From positions 1 to 35,572 of the forward strand of contig JAKSTW010000016.1 in assembly GCA_024402405.1 (NCBI GenBank): 35,572 nucleotides of DNA, written 5' to 3'. A program made the position numbers and the translations under genes. A model generated the notes under the pieces. That model had not been told where the DNA came from. It searched no databases and worked only from the letters and a program-made list of their open reading frames with translations. This stretch comes from Spirochaetia bacterium. Its GTDB lineage: Bacteria > Spirochaetota > Spirochaetia > CADAEX01. Shown in pieces: positions 1-7,219 of this stretch; within the stretch, counting starts at the first letter, position 1; every line of letters begins with the position of its first letter.

Positions 1-466
1 TCTCCACTTCCACTGTAGGTATAGGGATTATATGTTTCCCGGTGGCCCGTTCCTTCAGGGCTGTCTCTATCTCATCCTTGGTGGCTATATCCTCTATTTT
101 TATGACTTTGCTTGGTTTGGGCAGATCAAGGCGCTTGGCCATTTTCTGAACCATAGCCTCTGAAGTTCCCAGCAGCAGGATCTTGGTGAACTGCTCCTCG
201 TGCAGTCTGTTTCTGACTTCGACCCTGTGTTCCATCGTGTCAAAAAGGGCAGTTTTTATGGCTGTCAGGTAGAGCTTCTCATTCTTGGCAGATTTTCCTG
301 CTATGATATTGTCATTCTTTATCAGCAGACCGTCGTCGATGATCAGCTCGATGCCGTACTTTTCCGCAATGAGACGGGCACGGAAGCTTTTTCCTGTTCC
401 GCTGCGTCCTACAAGTGCGAAGACTTTTATTCCGACTAATTTTCTTAAGAAATATGGAAGCTGCAT
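1..466 (-). CDS. P-loop nucleotide-binding protein, partial (C-terminus off the left edge)
   Basis: The frame is open from ATG 466 to the window edge, about 155 residues, with no stop. A Walker A motif, GRSGTGKS, lies near residue 18-25, so ATP or GTP binding is expected. The following segment has short hydrophobic strands (ELIIDDGLLI, KILLLGTSEAMVQKMAKRL) typical of an alpha/beta P-loop fold. I do not recognise the family, and the missing C-terminus may hold the informative part. An in-frame ATG also exists at 472, but a perfect TATAAT sits at 478-473, exactly six bases before ATG 466, and there is no Shine-Dalgarno sequence. I therefore prefer 466 as a leaderless start. The gene lies 43 bases after the FliD-like gene on the same strand, so read-through from it is also possible. 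Confidence 0.7.
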   Translation of the reverse strand, partial: MQLPYFLRKLVGIKVFALVGRSGTGKSFRARLIAEKYGIELIIDDGLLIKNDNIIAGKSAKNEKLYLTAIKTALFDTMEHRVEVRNRLHEEQFTKILLLGTSEAMVQKMAKRLDLPKPSKVIKIEDIATKDEIETALKERATGKHIIPIPTVEVE

Positions 467-472
467 TGCCAT

Positions 473-478
473 ATTATA
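473..478 (-). promoter_or_regulatory. -10 element of possible leaderless promoter for the P-loop gene
   Basis: The minus strand reads TATAAT, then ATGGCA, then ATG. Transcription starting about seven bases after the -10 box would begin at the A of ATG 466. No convincing -35 hexamer is seen at 16-18 bases (TTGTCT is present, but 22 bases away), so this call rests on the -10 box and its spacing. Confidence 0.4.
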
Positions 479-509
479 CTATGCTTTTGCCTGAAAAGGA
501 AGACAATTT

Positions 510-2249
510 TTATTGTCCGAGCTGCTGGTTTTCCAGTAATTTATTCAATTCTGATTCCAGTGACTGGTATTTTTCTCTCAGTATTTTATTTTGTTTTTCC
601 AGATTGGCTTGAATATTTAACAGACGCACCTTCATACGCTGGATCAGATTTCCCAGATAGCTTCCATCATTTATGTCCTCTGATATTCCAGCCATCTCTT
701 TTATTTCTTCCATGGTATTCTTTAGAGTATCATAAAGTTTATAAGCGATGCCATTCTCAGAACAGAATATCTGATAAGCACATTTGCTGTTATCAGCAAG
801 TGCATCATTGAGTTTTGTTTTGTCCATCTGTATAGATCCGCTGCTGTCTACTGAAGATATGCCTATTGATGCCAGCATATTGTATGGTCTGTCTGCAGAA
901 GTGACCACTGTGAGAATATCGCTGTGCATATTGTTTATCATTTTGAAAATTATTGAGTCTCTGTATAGAAGTCCTGATCTTGCCTTTTCATTCCACTTCT
1001 CGATCTGCTCCGGGGTCATGCTTGCTTCATCTTCTTTTGTCAGGACATGATATTCACTTTGCGGTTCTTCTTTGTATAGATAGTTCAGCTTATCCAGCAT
1101 CATGTTGTAATCTTCAACAAATGATTTTGTATTTTCAATTATCTGATCTTGGTCACATGTGACTGTGATAGTTGATTTCCCGATTTTTGTCAGATTATAC
1201 GTCACGTTAGAAACAGTGATTTTATTGCTGCTGCCTGAATACTGTTTTCCATCTATTATCACAGCGGCATCGACTCCATATTGACCTACCATCATTCCGG
1301 ATGCAAAGTTTTTTTCAGACAGCTCTTTTTTGCCATCAACAAGCTCCACACTGCATAAATTCAGACTGTTAAGCAGTGCTGCGGCATTGTCATCTTTTGC
1401 TCTGAAACCGGCAAAATTATCTTTGCCTGCTGCTGTGTTGACAACTGCAAAAGAATCATTTTGTGCATCATATGATGCATGTATCTTCAGACCAGCCTTG
1501 TTGATATTAGACACCAGATCGTTTAGGGTAAAATTTGAGTTATTTATCTTATCTTCTGTAATAGTAATGGTTTTCGTGTCCGTTCCATCAGAAATTTCAA
1601 AGGACAGATTGCCATTTATATAATTTTTGATGATATTTTTCAGAAAGATGCTGCCTGCTTCTGCATTTTCATTGCGTGATATTTTATTCTTTGTGATCAG
1701 AAATGCATTGGATGCCAAAGTCCTTACTTCTACAGCGTGAGATGTTTCAAGGGCATCAGCATTGGCTTCGGCTGTCACGACACCGGTATTTGAGGATGAT
1801 GTCAGCATCGGTGAGAATGTTGTGGATGATCTATATCTGGCTATGGCGGTATTTGTAAAATTACTGATGTCTGCATACAGATCTGTGTATGCCTTTTTCA
1901 GCCATTGTTTTTTTACGATATCTATGTATTGGCTGTCGTATTCTTGCTGTATTTTGACGGTGCTGGCTGTTAACAGAGCTTCTATATCAGTATTTGTACC
2001 TGTATAATAATTTTCTATTCCATTGGAATTAAGTATCAGATTTCCATTTTCATTTATATCTATATTTTCCAGCAGCTCTGGAATTATTTCATTATCTGTG
2101 ATGGCACCTTTCTGTTCGTTTTCAGGCGTGATGTCAAAACCTGCTGGGCTTGAATTGTCACAGCAGATGACTAGAAAAGCAAGCAGCAGTATTGCTGCAG
2201 AAGGAACAGCTATTTTTTTCATATTGAACTTTTTTTTATTATCTTTCAT
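510..2249 (-). CDS. FliD-like flagellar cap protein with N-terminal export (lipoprotein-like) signal
   Basis: The 579-residue protein has the FliD layout. An N-terminal helical part at about 65-185 (VKKQWLKKAYTDLYADISNF, then SSSNTGVVTAEANADALETS followed by VEVRTLAS) is followed by beta-rich middle domains. A C-terminal part (FVEDYNMMLDKLN, ASMTPEQIEKWNEKARSGLL, then a terminal coiled coil) resembles clostridial-type FliD. Normal FliD starts almost directly with the cap domain and leaves through the flagellar export apparatus. Here residues 10-30 are instead a basic-hydrophobic segment ending in LLLAFLVICC, like a Sec or lipoprotein signal (isoleucine at -1 is non-canonical). ATG 2222 (M10) is an alternative start and would give a typical 19-residue signal. 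Sampled 60-base lines contain 20-22 G+C, against 29-34 in the SDR gene, suggesting a different history. It may be a periplasmic paralogue rather than the flagellar cap. Confidence 0.75.
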   Translation of the reverse strand: MKDNKKKFNMKKIAVPSAAILLLAFLVICCDNSSPAGFDITPENEQKGAITDNEIIPELLENIDINENGNLILNSNGIENYYTGTNTDIEALLTASTVKIQQEYDSQYIDIVKKQWLKKAYTDLYADISNFTNTAIARYRSSTTFSPMLTSSSNTGVVTAEANADALETSHAVEVRTLASNAFLITKNKISRNENAEAGSIFLKNIIKNYINGNLSFEISDGTDTKTITITEDKINNSNFTLNDLVSNINKAGLKIHASYDAQNDSFAVVNTAAGKDNFAGFRAKDDNAAALLNSLNLCSVELVDGKKELSEKNFASGMMVGQYGVDAAVIIDGKQYSGSSNKITVSNVTYNLTKIGKSTITVTCDQDQIIENTKSFVEDYNMMLDKLNYLYKEEPQSEYHVLTKEDEASMTPEQIEKWNEKARSGLLYRDSIIFKMINNMHSDILTVVTSADRPYNMLASIGISSVDSSGSIQMDKTKLNDALADNSKCAYQIFCSENGIAYKLYDTLKNTMEEIKEMAGISEDINDGSYLGNLIQRMKVRLLNIQANLEKQNKILREKYQSLESELNKLLENQQLGQ

Positions 2250-2293
2250 TGTTTTTCATACCATTTGGATCAGAATATTAACTGCCTAATATA

Positions 2294-2322
2294 AATTTAA
2301 AATTTTTTTTAACTTGTTTCAA
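2294..2322 (-). promoter_or_regulatory. Weak candidate promoter for the FliD-like gene
   Basis: The minus strand reads TTGAAA (2322-2317), a 17-base spacer, then TAAATT (2299-2294), overlapping the stop of the pseudouridine synthase gene. The predicted start is about 38 bases before ATG 2249. The region is very AT-rich, so chance matches are likely. No GC-rich terminator separates the two genes. Confidence 0.3.
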
Positions 2323-3349
2323 TAACACTATATGGTGAATTTTTGCATATATTACTGCTTTGATGTGTTTCTCCTGCAAAAGAAGCGATGGTATTTTCAA
2401 TGGCTGAGATGACTTTGTTTTTTGAGCAGCACATGAGTATTGATATGTCTGTGATGAAATCCTGTCCGGGCATTCCGGTGTAGGCTTTTCCGTCTGCTAT
2501 GATGCAGCATGAGTGCAGGTAGTAACCGCTGTCATTGGGACTGCCGTGATATTTCAGATCGCCTGTGAGCGGGTGTTTGTGATAGCTGGCCTGAGCTCTT
2601 ATCTGATGTGTCCTTCCTGTCTTTATCTCTACCTGGGCCAGTGTCAGTCCATTGGAACACAGAAATGGAGTGGCTATGGTTATGACCTCGTCTCCCTGTG
2701 TGCTCTTCAGCGGCAGGATCTGTGAATAATTGGCATTGTTATCCCTGAGCAGCCGGTCATGCCACATTGCCTGCTGGCTGAGTGTGCCGTCCAGAAGTGC
2801 TATGTAGCATTTTCTTGTCTCACGGTTCTGGAGAGCCATGGAAAAATCTCTGGCCCCCTGGGCTGTCTTGCCGAAAGCGATCATGCCGGATGTGTTCCTG
2901 TCCAGACGATGCAGCGGACCTGGTGCGAAGGCTATGGAGTCCTCCCTTGAGAATCCCAGATAATCTTTCACTATTCTGTCCAAAGTGGTGAAACTGCCTG
3001 ATTTCCCATCCGGATGCACCAGCTCGCCCTTCTTCTTGTTCAGTATCAGAATATTGTCATCTTCATAGATGATCCTTTTCTGGAATGCACCCCGGTTTAT
3101 GGTCGGCACTGTCTTTTTGGGTTCCTGTGTATGGACAAACTCCATCAGCGGTGCTGCCACGTCTACTGTGTCACCTTCTGCGACTCTTGCATCCTGCTTT
3201 GTCCGTCTGCCGTTTATTCTGAGAAAACCGCTGCGGATTTCCCTGTAGATGCGGCTCAGGGGCATTTCGCCCAGCACTATTCTGAATATTCTGTCGCACC
3301 GTTTTCCGTCATCATCTTTTTTTACTGTGGCAACTGTCTTGAATTCCAT
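2309..3349 (-). CDS. RluA/RluC-family 23S rRNA pseudouridine synthase
   Basis: The protein isomerises uridine to pseudouridine in RNA, most probably 23S rRNA by family. From ATG 3349 (346 residues) it begins with an S4-like RNA-binding domain at about 15-65 (LSRIYREIRSGFLRINGRRT). The catalytic domain contains the signature GPLHRLDRNTSG, with catalytic aspartate D150. The KTGRTHQIRAQ motif near residue 245 is also present. A longer reading from ATG 3385 overlaps the upstream permease gene. ATG 3349 is preferred because the S4 domain needs no extra residues and TATCAT lies exactly six bases before it. Neither start has a Shine-Dalgarno sequence. Substrate position (RluC-like or RluD-like) cannot be decided from sequence reading alone. 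Confidence 0.9.
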   Translation of the reverse strand: MEFKTVATVKKDDDGKRCDRIFRIVLGEMPLSRIYREIRSGFLRINGRRTKQDARVAEGDTVDVAAPLMEFVHTQEPKKTVPTINRGAFQKRIIYEDDNILILNKKKGELVHPDGKSGSFTTLDRIVKDYLGFSREDSIAFAPGPLHRLDRNTSGMIAFGKTAQGARDFSMALQNRETRKCYIALLDGTLSQQAMWHDRLLRDNNANYSQILPLKSTQGDEVITIATPFLCSNGLTLAQVEIKTGRTHQIRAQASYHKHPLTGDLKYHGSPNDSGYYLHSCCIIADGKAYTGMPGQDFITDISILMCCSKNKVISAIENTIASFAGETHQSSNICKNSPYSVIETS

Positions 3350-3355
3350 GCGGCA

Positions 3356-3385
3356 ATGATACTTTAAATTATAGATGTCATGCAA
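3356..3385 (-). promoter_or_regulatory. Candidate leaderless promoter for the pseudouridine synthase gene
   Basis: The minus strand reads TTGCAT (3385-3380), an 18-base spacer, TATCAT (3361-3356), six bases TGCCGC, then ATG 3349. The -10 matches consensus at five of six positions, the -35 at three. Transcription would begin at or next to the ATG. The element overlaps the stop codon region of the AEC permease gene. Confidence 0.4.
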
Positions 3386-4304
3386 TATACAGTGCGGCTG
3401 AGATTATGAGCGGCATGGTGATGATGGACAGCAGACATGTTATGGAGACTATAGATACCGCCAGACTGGTGTCTTTCCTGAAGAGCAGGGAGAACATGAC
3501 TGTATTGGCCGCCGCCGGTGCTGCCGCAGATATGACCATGGAGACCAGAAGCACGTCTCTGAATCCCAGTACATAGAGTCCGGTGATGGCGACTATTGGT
3601 GAGATTATGAGCTTGGCAACTGCTGATACTATTGTCTTGAAGTCACAGAATGGTTTCAGAGATGTCAGCTGTGACAGATAATATCCTATTATTATCATGG
3701 GAATCGGTGTGTTCAGCGCTGTGAAACATTTTACCGGTATGTGTATGGTTGAAGGCAGTGTCAGCGGTGTCATGAAAAAAAGCAGTCCTATTATTATGCT
3801 GAGGTTTCCTGGATTCAGTACTATCTTGAGGGGGTTTATCTTCTCATGTCCGCCTGTCATCAGAGTGAGACCGTAGGTCCAGGTCACCAGGTTGAACACA
3901 CCTATGAATGCAGCACCATAGAAAACTCCCTCGCTGCCCAGAATGGCCTGCTGCAGAGGCAGCCCCATGTATCCGCAGTTGGCAAAGATTATTGCATACT
4001 GATACACACACTGTCTTGACTGGTCATGGTCATGTATCAGCAGTCTGGATATGAATATATTGCAGATATGGACTCCCAGCGCTGCCAGCACTGCCAGTCC
4101 CAGGTTGTGGAGCATGGCCGGGTCATACGGACGGTGGAATGAGTCTATTATCACGCAAGGTGTCACCACATAAAGTATGAACCTTGACAGCTCTCTCATG
4201 GTGGATGCTGAGAAGAAATTTTTCTTTGAGCATATGAATCCTGTGAATATCAGTATGAACAGTATGGCAGTCTGCTGTGCCACGGATAAAAATGTCTGTA
4301 TCAT
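3378..4304 (-). CDS. AEC-family (auxin efflux carrier type) permease
   Basis: The 308-residue integral membrane protein has about ten hydrophobic segments in the AEC two-repeat arrangement. Recognisable features are the N-terminal LFILIFTGFICSKKNFFS segment and FANCGYMGLPLQQAILG in the middle, which carries the conserved asparagine-glycine region and the GLPL motif. The C-terminal segment is AAAPAAANTVMF. Family members export or import small organic acids or auxin-like compounds; the substrate here is unknown. It starts five bases after the stop of the SDR gene, with no Shine-Dalgarno sequence of its own, so it is probably translated by coupling from the SDR mRNA. That pairing suggests its substrate could relate to the SDR reaction (inference). 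Confidence 0.88.
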   Translation of the reverse strand: MIQTFLSVAQQTAILFILIFTGFICSKKNFFSASTMRELSRFILYVVTPCVIIDSFHRPYDPAMLHNLGLAVLAALGVHICNIFISRLLIHDHDQSRQCVYQYAIIFANCGYMGLPLQQAILGSEGVFYGAAFIGVFNLVTWTYGLTLMTGGHEKINPLKIVLNPGNLSIIIGLLFFMTPLTLPSTIHIPVKCFTALNTPIPMIIIGYYLSQLTSLKPFCDFKTIVSAVAKLIISPIVAITGLYVLGFRDVLLVSMVISAAAPAAANTVMFSLLFRKDTSLAVSIVSITCLLSIITMPLIISAALYIA

Positions 4305-4309
4305 GTCTG

Positions 4310-5866
4310 TTACCAGTCAATGGGGAAATAGTCCTTCAGAAATTTCCCGTAAGTATGGACTCCAGTGTTTATTCCGCTGAAAAGTGGATCCAGCACTCTG
4401 GCTGCTCCGTCCACGATATCCAAAGGTGGCTGGAAGTCATGCATCTCCTGTTTCAATGCGGCAAGTTTGGCCGGATCTTCATCCGTAACCCAGCCTGTGT
4501 CCACAGCATTCATGAAGATGCCGTATTTTGCCAGTTCTCCGGCAGAGGTGTGGGTCAGCATGTTGAGGGCGGCTTTTGCCATATTGGTATGAGGATGTCT
4601 GGCTCCTTTCTGGAATCTCAGGAATTTTCCTTCCATTGCTGATACGTTTATTATGTGCTTCATTCCTGTATATTCTTTCTTCATCATCGGCACCAGCCTG
4701 TTGCACAGGACGAAAGGTGCCACTGCATTCACCAGCTGCAGCTCCAGCATCTCCACCGTGGATATCTCTCCCAGTGTCAGCCGCCAGCTGTTTGTTTCCC
4801 GCATATCCACCTGCTGCAGATCTGCATCCAGTTTTCCTGCCGGGAACACTTCTTCGGTTGCCAGTGAATTATCTATTGTATATGGAATCTGGGACAGCAT
4901 CGCCGAGGATGTGATTCCGATTCCTGTCTTCTTTGAGTTCCATGCCAGCTGTATTGCCTTTCCTGCTCCGTGATCCAGCTCATCTTTGGCTGCGGAGAAA
5001 GATTCCAGCTGTCTGACACAATCCTGGTATCCTTCCAGCACAGTCCTTGCCTCGGGCGGAAGTTCTGCCACCGGTTTTGTCTCATTGGGAATCAGGTGTG
5101 CATAAAAAGCGGCCGGACGGCGCACAGTCTGTGCCGCATTGTTTATGAGTATATCCAGCCTTGGGTAATTCTGCTCCACATATCTGCAGAAGATCTCCAC
5201 GCTGGGTGTATGCCTCAGATCCAGTCCGTAGACATGAAGTCTGTGTCCCCATTCTGAGAAATCTGGCTCCTTTGAGAAACGGAGGGCAGAGTCGTGGGGA
5301 AACCTGGTGGTGGCTATTACAGTTGCACCGGCTCTCAGCATCATGAGTGTGGCCTGATATCCGATTTTCAGTCTGGAACCTGTTATGACGGCCACCTGCC
5401 CTGAAAGATCTGCGGTCTGGAACCTTTTCTGATAGTTGTATTCTGCGCATTTCGGACAGAGCTGGTCATAGAAGTGATGCAGCCTGGTGTACATTTCCTT
5501 GCAGATATAGCAGTTCCGGGGAGAGCTCAGCTCTGTATAATCATCCTCGTGCATTCTGGCTTCAGGGGCTGACAGCATTTTAGGAGCCACAAATACGGAG
5601 GCTGCTCTGGCTGTCCTTATTCCTGTGGAGGCTCTTCCGGCCTTGTCCCTGAGAAAATTCTGCCTGTGCTCCTCTTTCTTTATCTCTCTGTTTCTTTTCT
5701 TCAGCTCTTTTCTGTCAGGATGTGCAAACTGACCTGCTGCCTTCAGAAGCGCTATCTTCTGCTCTTCTGTCAGACCTGCCAGCTTGGCTCCATCTTCTGT
5801 CAGTTTCTTCAGGAGACTGATGGTCGTATCAATATCCTGCTGCCTTATTTCTTCGCTGTCACTCAT
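4310..5866 (-). CDS. Zinc-ribbon / short-chain dehydrogenase (SDR) fusion, atypical active site
   Basis: 518 residues from ATG 5866. The N-terminal 110 residues are charged and helical. A four-cysteine treble-clef or ribbon-like motif follows: C119-x2-C122 and C137-x2-C140, the latter within LCPKC. The Rossmann domain starts at [13 protein letters not shown] (158-170), where lysine replaces the usual first glycine of GxG. NNAAQ (242-246) and the active-site serine S409 (INVSA) are present, as is K431 of YxxxK. However, the tyrosine position is threonine (T427 in TNMAKAAL). About 110-120 extra residues separate NNAAQ from the helix with N380. The reaction is therefore unknown, and it may be a nucleotide-binding protein rather than an ordinary reductase. 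An earlier ATG at 5887 lies within the promoter region and is rejected. It is first in a minus-strand run with the AEC permease. Confidence 0.82.
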   Translation of the reverse strand: MSDSEEIRQQDIDTTISLLKKLTEDGAKLAGLTEEQKIALLKAAGQFAHPDRKELKKRNREIKKEEHRQNFLRDKAGRASTGIRTARAASVFVAPKMLSAPEARMHEDDYTELSSPRNCYICKEMYTRLHHFYDQLCPKCAEYNYQKRFQTADLSGQVAVITGSRLKIGYQATLMMLRAGATVIATTRFPHDSALRFSKEPDFSEWGHRLHVYGLDLRHTPSVEIFCRYVEQNYPRLDILINNAAQTVRRPAAFYAHLIPNETKPVAELPPEARTVLEGYQDCVRQLESFSAAKDELDHGAGKAIQLAWNSKKTGIGITSSAMLSQIPYTIDNSLATEEVFPAGKLDADLQQVDMRETNSWRLTLGEISTVEMLELQLVNAVAPFVLCNRLVPMMKKEYTGMKHIINVSAMEGKFLRFQKGARHPHTNMAKAALNMLTHTSAGELAKYGIFMNAVDTGWVTDEDPAKLAALKQEMHDFQPPLDIVDGAARVLDPLFSGINTGVHTYGKFLKDYFPIDW

Positions 5867-5872
5867 GTGTCT

Positions 5873-5901
5873 AATATAGAACATCATAATTTTCTTTTCA
5901 A
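5873..5901 (-). promoter_or_regulatory. Leaderless promoter for the SDR-permease operon
   Basis: The minus strand reads TTGAAA (5901-5896), a 17-base spacer, TATATT (5878-5873), six bases AGACAC, then ATG 5866. Both hexamers match consensus at five of six positions with ideal spacing, and the predicted start is the A of the ATG. An overlapping alternative, TTGATT-18-TATGAT, would give a leader of about ten bases. Neither allows translation from ATG 5887. Confidence 0.6.
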
Positions 5902-5939
5902 CCTTGAATCAATTTGAAAAAATAAAGTGTTTATCCTGT

Positions 5940-6653
5940 ATGATCGTTTCTGTTATCTTTGAACGACAATGCCTTTTATGCGGTTCCCTTGATCTTTTTT
6001 CATGCCGTTTCGGTCTGTGCCGGCGGTGCTTCTCAAGAATGATGTTCAGCGGACATGATAACTCCTGCATCCGCTGTGCGGTCTGCAGCAGAAAGCTTAT
6101 CTCCGAAAAGAGGATATGCATGCGGTGCCGCAGGGAAAATTTCAGTTTCAGGAGCAATCATTCTTTCTGGGATTATGATGGTGATGCCAAGAGAATGATT
6201 GGCTTCTATAAATTTGACGGCATCCGTGTCCTGTCCAGATTCTTTGCAGTGAAATTATGGCATTATATAAGGAAAAAATATGATCCTGACACGATACTGC
6301 TGGTGCCTGCTCCATGCAGTCATGCCAGAATGAAGAAGTTCGGTTTCAATCATATAGAAAAAATTGCCGGACTTGTAAAAAGAATGTATGGCATCAGGAT
6401 CTTCACAGGGCTCAGACGCCGCAGGGGACTTCAGCTGAAAAAACTGGACAGGGAGCACCGGAAGCTGGAACTGCGAGGAAAGCTCTACATGACTGCGGCA
6501 GACACGGAAAGATTCAGGCGACTTGCAGAGGGAAGGACAGTCATTTTCCTTGATGATATCTTCACAACTGGTACCACAGCCTCAGAAAGTGCGGGAATTC
6601 TGATGGAAAAAGGGGCAGACACAGTTGATATAATCACCTTTGCACTTGATTAA
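5940..6653 (+). CDS. comF: ComF family phosphoribosyltransferase-like protein
   Basis: 237 residues from ATG 5940. The N-terminal zinc-ribbon part has cysteine pairs (QCLLCGS, LCRRC, CIRCAVC, ICMRC). The C-terminal half is a phosphoribosyltransferase fold with the PRPP-binding motif VIFLDDIFTTGTT near residue 205-220. VPAPCSHARMKKFGFNH is the usual ComF segment upstream of it. In naturally competent bacteria ComF works in the cytoplasm during DNA uptake, but its exact activity is not settled, and homologues occur in non-competent species. A TTG at 5904 would add 12 residues; neither start has a clear Shine-Dalgarno sequence. The gene diverges from the SDR gene, and its stop codon overlaps the -35 box of the rimP operon promoter. 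Confidence 0.9.
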   Translation: MIVSVIFERQCLLCGSLDLFSCRFGLCRRCFSRMMFSGHDNSCIRCAVCSRKLISEKRICMRCRRENFSFRSNHSFWDYDGDAKRMIGFYKFDGIRVLSRFFAVKLWHYIRKKYDPDTILLVPAPCSHARMKKFGFNHIEKIAGLVKRMYGIRIFTGLRRRRGLQLKKLDREHRKLELRGKLYMTAADTERFRRLAEGRTVIFLDDIFTTGTTASESAGILMEKGADTVDIITFALD

Positions 6654-6674
6654 TTTTTTTTCTGTAAATATAAT
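6646..6674 (+). promoter_or_regulatory. Promoter of the rimP-nusA-infB operon
   Basis: TTGATT (6646-6651), a 17-base spacer and a perfect TATAAT (6669-6674). The predicted start is near 6681, giving a leader of about 75 bases that contains an intrinsic terminator and then the rimP ribosome-binding site. The -35 box overlaps the comF stop codon. Confidence 0.7.
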
Positions 6675-6703
6675 AAATCAACAATTTAATATTTCATAGT
6701 ATT

Positions 6704-6731
6704 AAGGAGTCGCTCAAACGGCTCCTTTTTT
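6704..6731 (+). terminator. Intrinsic terminator in the rimP leader (comF end or attenuator)
   Basis: AAGGAGTCG (6704-6712) pairs with CGGCTCCTT (6719-6727, one T-G wobble) around the loop CTCAAA, followed by a run of T to 6731. It lies about 23 bases downstream of the predicted transcription start and 25 bases upstream of the rimP ATG. It may end comF transcription, but it would also attenuate transcription from the 6646-6674 promoter. Confidence 0.75.
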
Positions 6732-6756
6732 GTAGGTCAAAGGGGAAATACAGCTG

Positions 6757-7215
6757 ATGGAATTTGCCAATAAATCGGGGAAATATTATGAGATCCTTGC
6801 TCCTGTCGTAGAGGGGCTGGGATTCAGGATCGTGGAGCTCTCTGCCAATAACAGACAGGATGGACTCCATATTGCGCTGGTGCTCTATTCCGAGAACGGA
6901 GTCACAGTCAATGACTGCGAGAGAGTGCACAGGGTTGCCGCTGCCAGAATGGAAGTTGCGTCAGACAGCAGGGATGTCTATTTCGAAGTATCTTCACCTG
7001 GTGTCAACAGAAATATTAAAAGTGCTGACGAATTTGCGATCTTTGTCGGAAAAAGAGTGAAAGTGCTTTCTGAAGGTGAAAGCGAATGGACTGTCGGTGA
7101 GCTTGTTGCTGCCGGCAATGATGATATTACGGTTTTCAGTGAGAAAACAGAACGAAAGATTCCATACAGCCTGATAAGAAAGGCAAAACTGGAATTTTCT
7201 TGGGAGGAGGCTTAA
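6757..7215 (+). CDS. rimP: Ribosome maturation factor RimP
   Basis: The 152-residue cytoplasmic protein assists 30S subunit maturation. It has the N-terminal alpha/beta domain (APVVEGLGFRIVEL, then VTVNDCERVHR) and the family signature YFEVSSPGVNRNIKSADEF at about 75-95. A C-terminal SH3-like barrel (VGKRVKVL to ERKIPYSLIRKAKLEFSW) completes it. The length is normal. AAAGGGG at 6739-6745 is the ribosome-binding site for ATG 6757. It is the first gene of the nusA-infB operon, as in most bacteria, and is separated from nusA by only four bases. Confidence 0.96.
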   Translation: MEFANKSGKYYEILAPVVEGLGFRIVELSANNRQDGLHIALVLYSENGVTVNDCERVHRVAAARMEVASDSRDVYFEVSSPGVNRNIKSADEFAIFVGKRVKVLSEGESEWTVGELVAAGNDDITVFSEKTERKIPYSLIRKAKLEFSWEEA

Positions 7216-7219
7216 GGTT

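Noticed and set aside
3350-3385. Earlier ATG (3385) for the pseudouridine synthase
   Set aside because: It overlaps the permease gene and lies inside the predicted -35 box. The S4 domain is complete from ATG 3349.
5867-5887. Earlier ATG (5887) for the SDR gene
   Set aside because: It lies between or within the predicted promoter hexamers and adds no conserved sequence.
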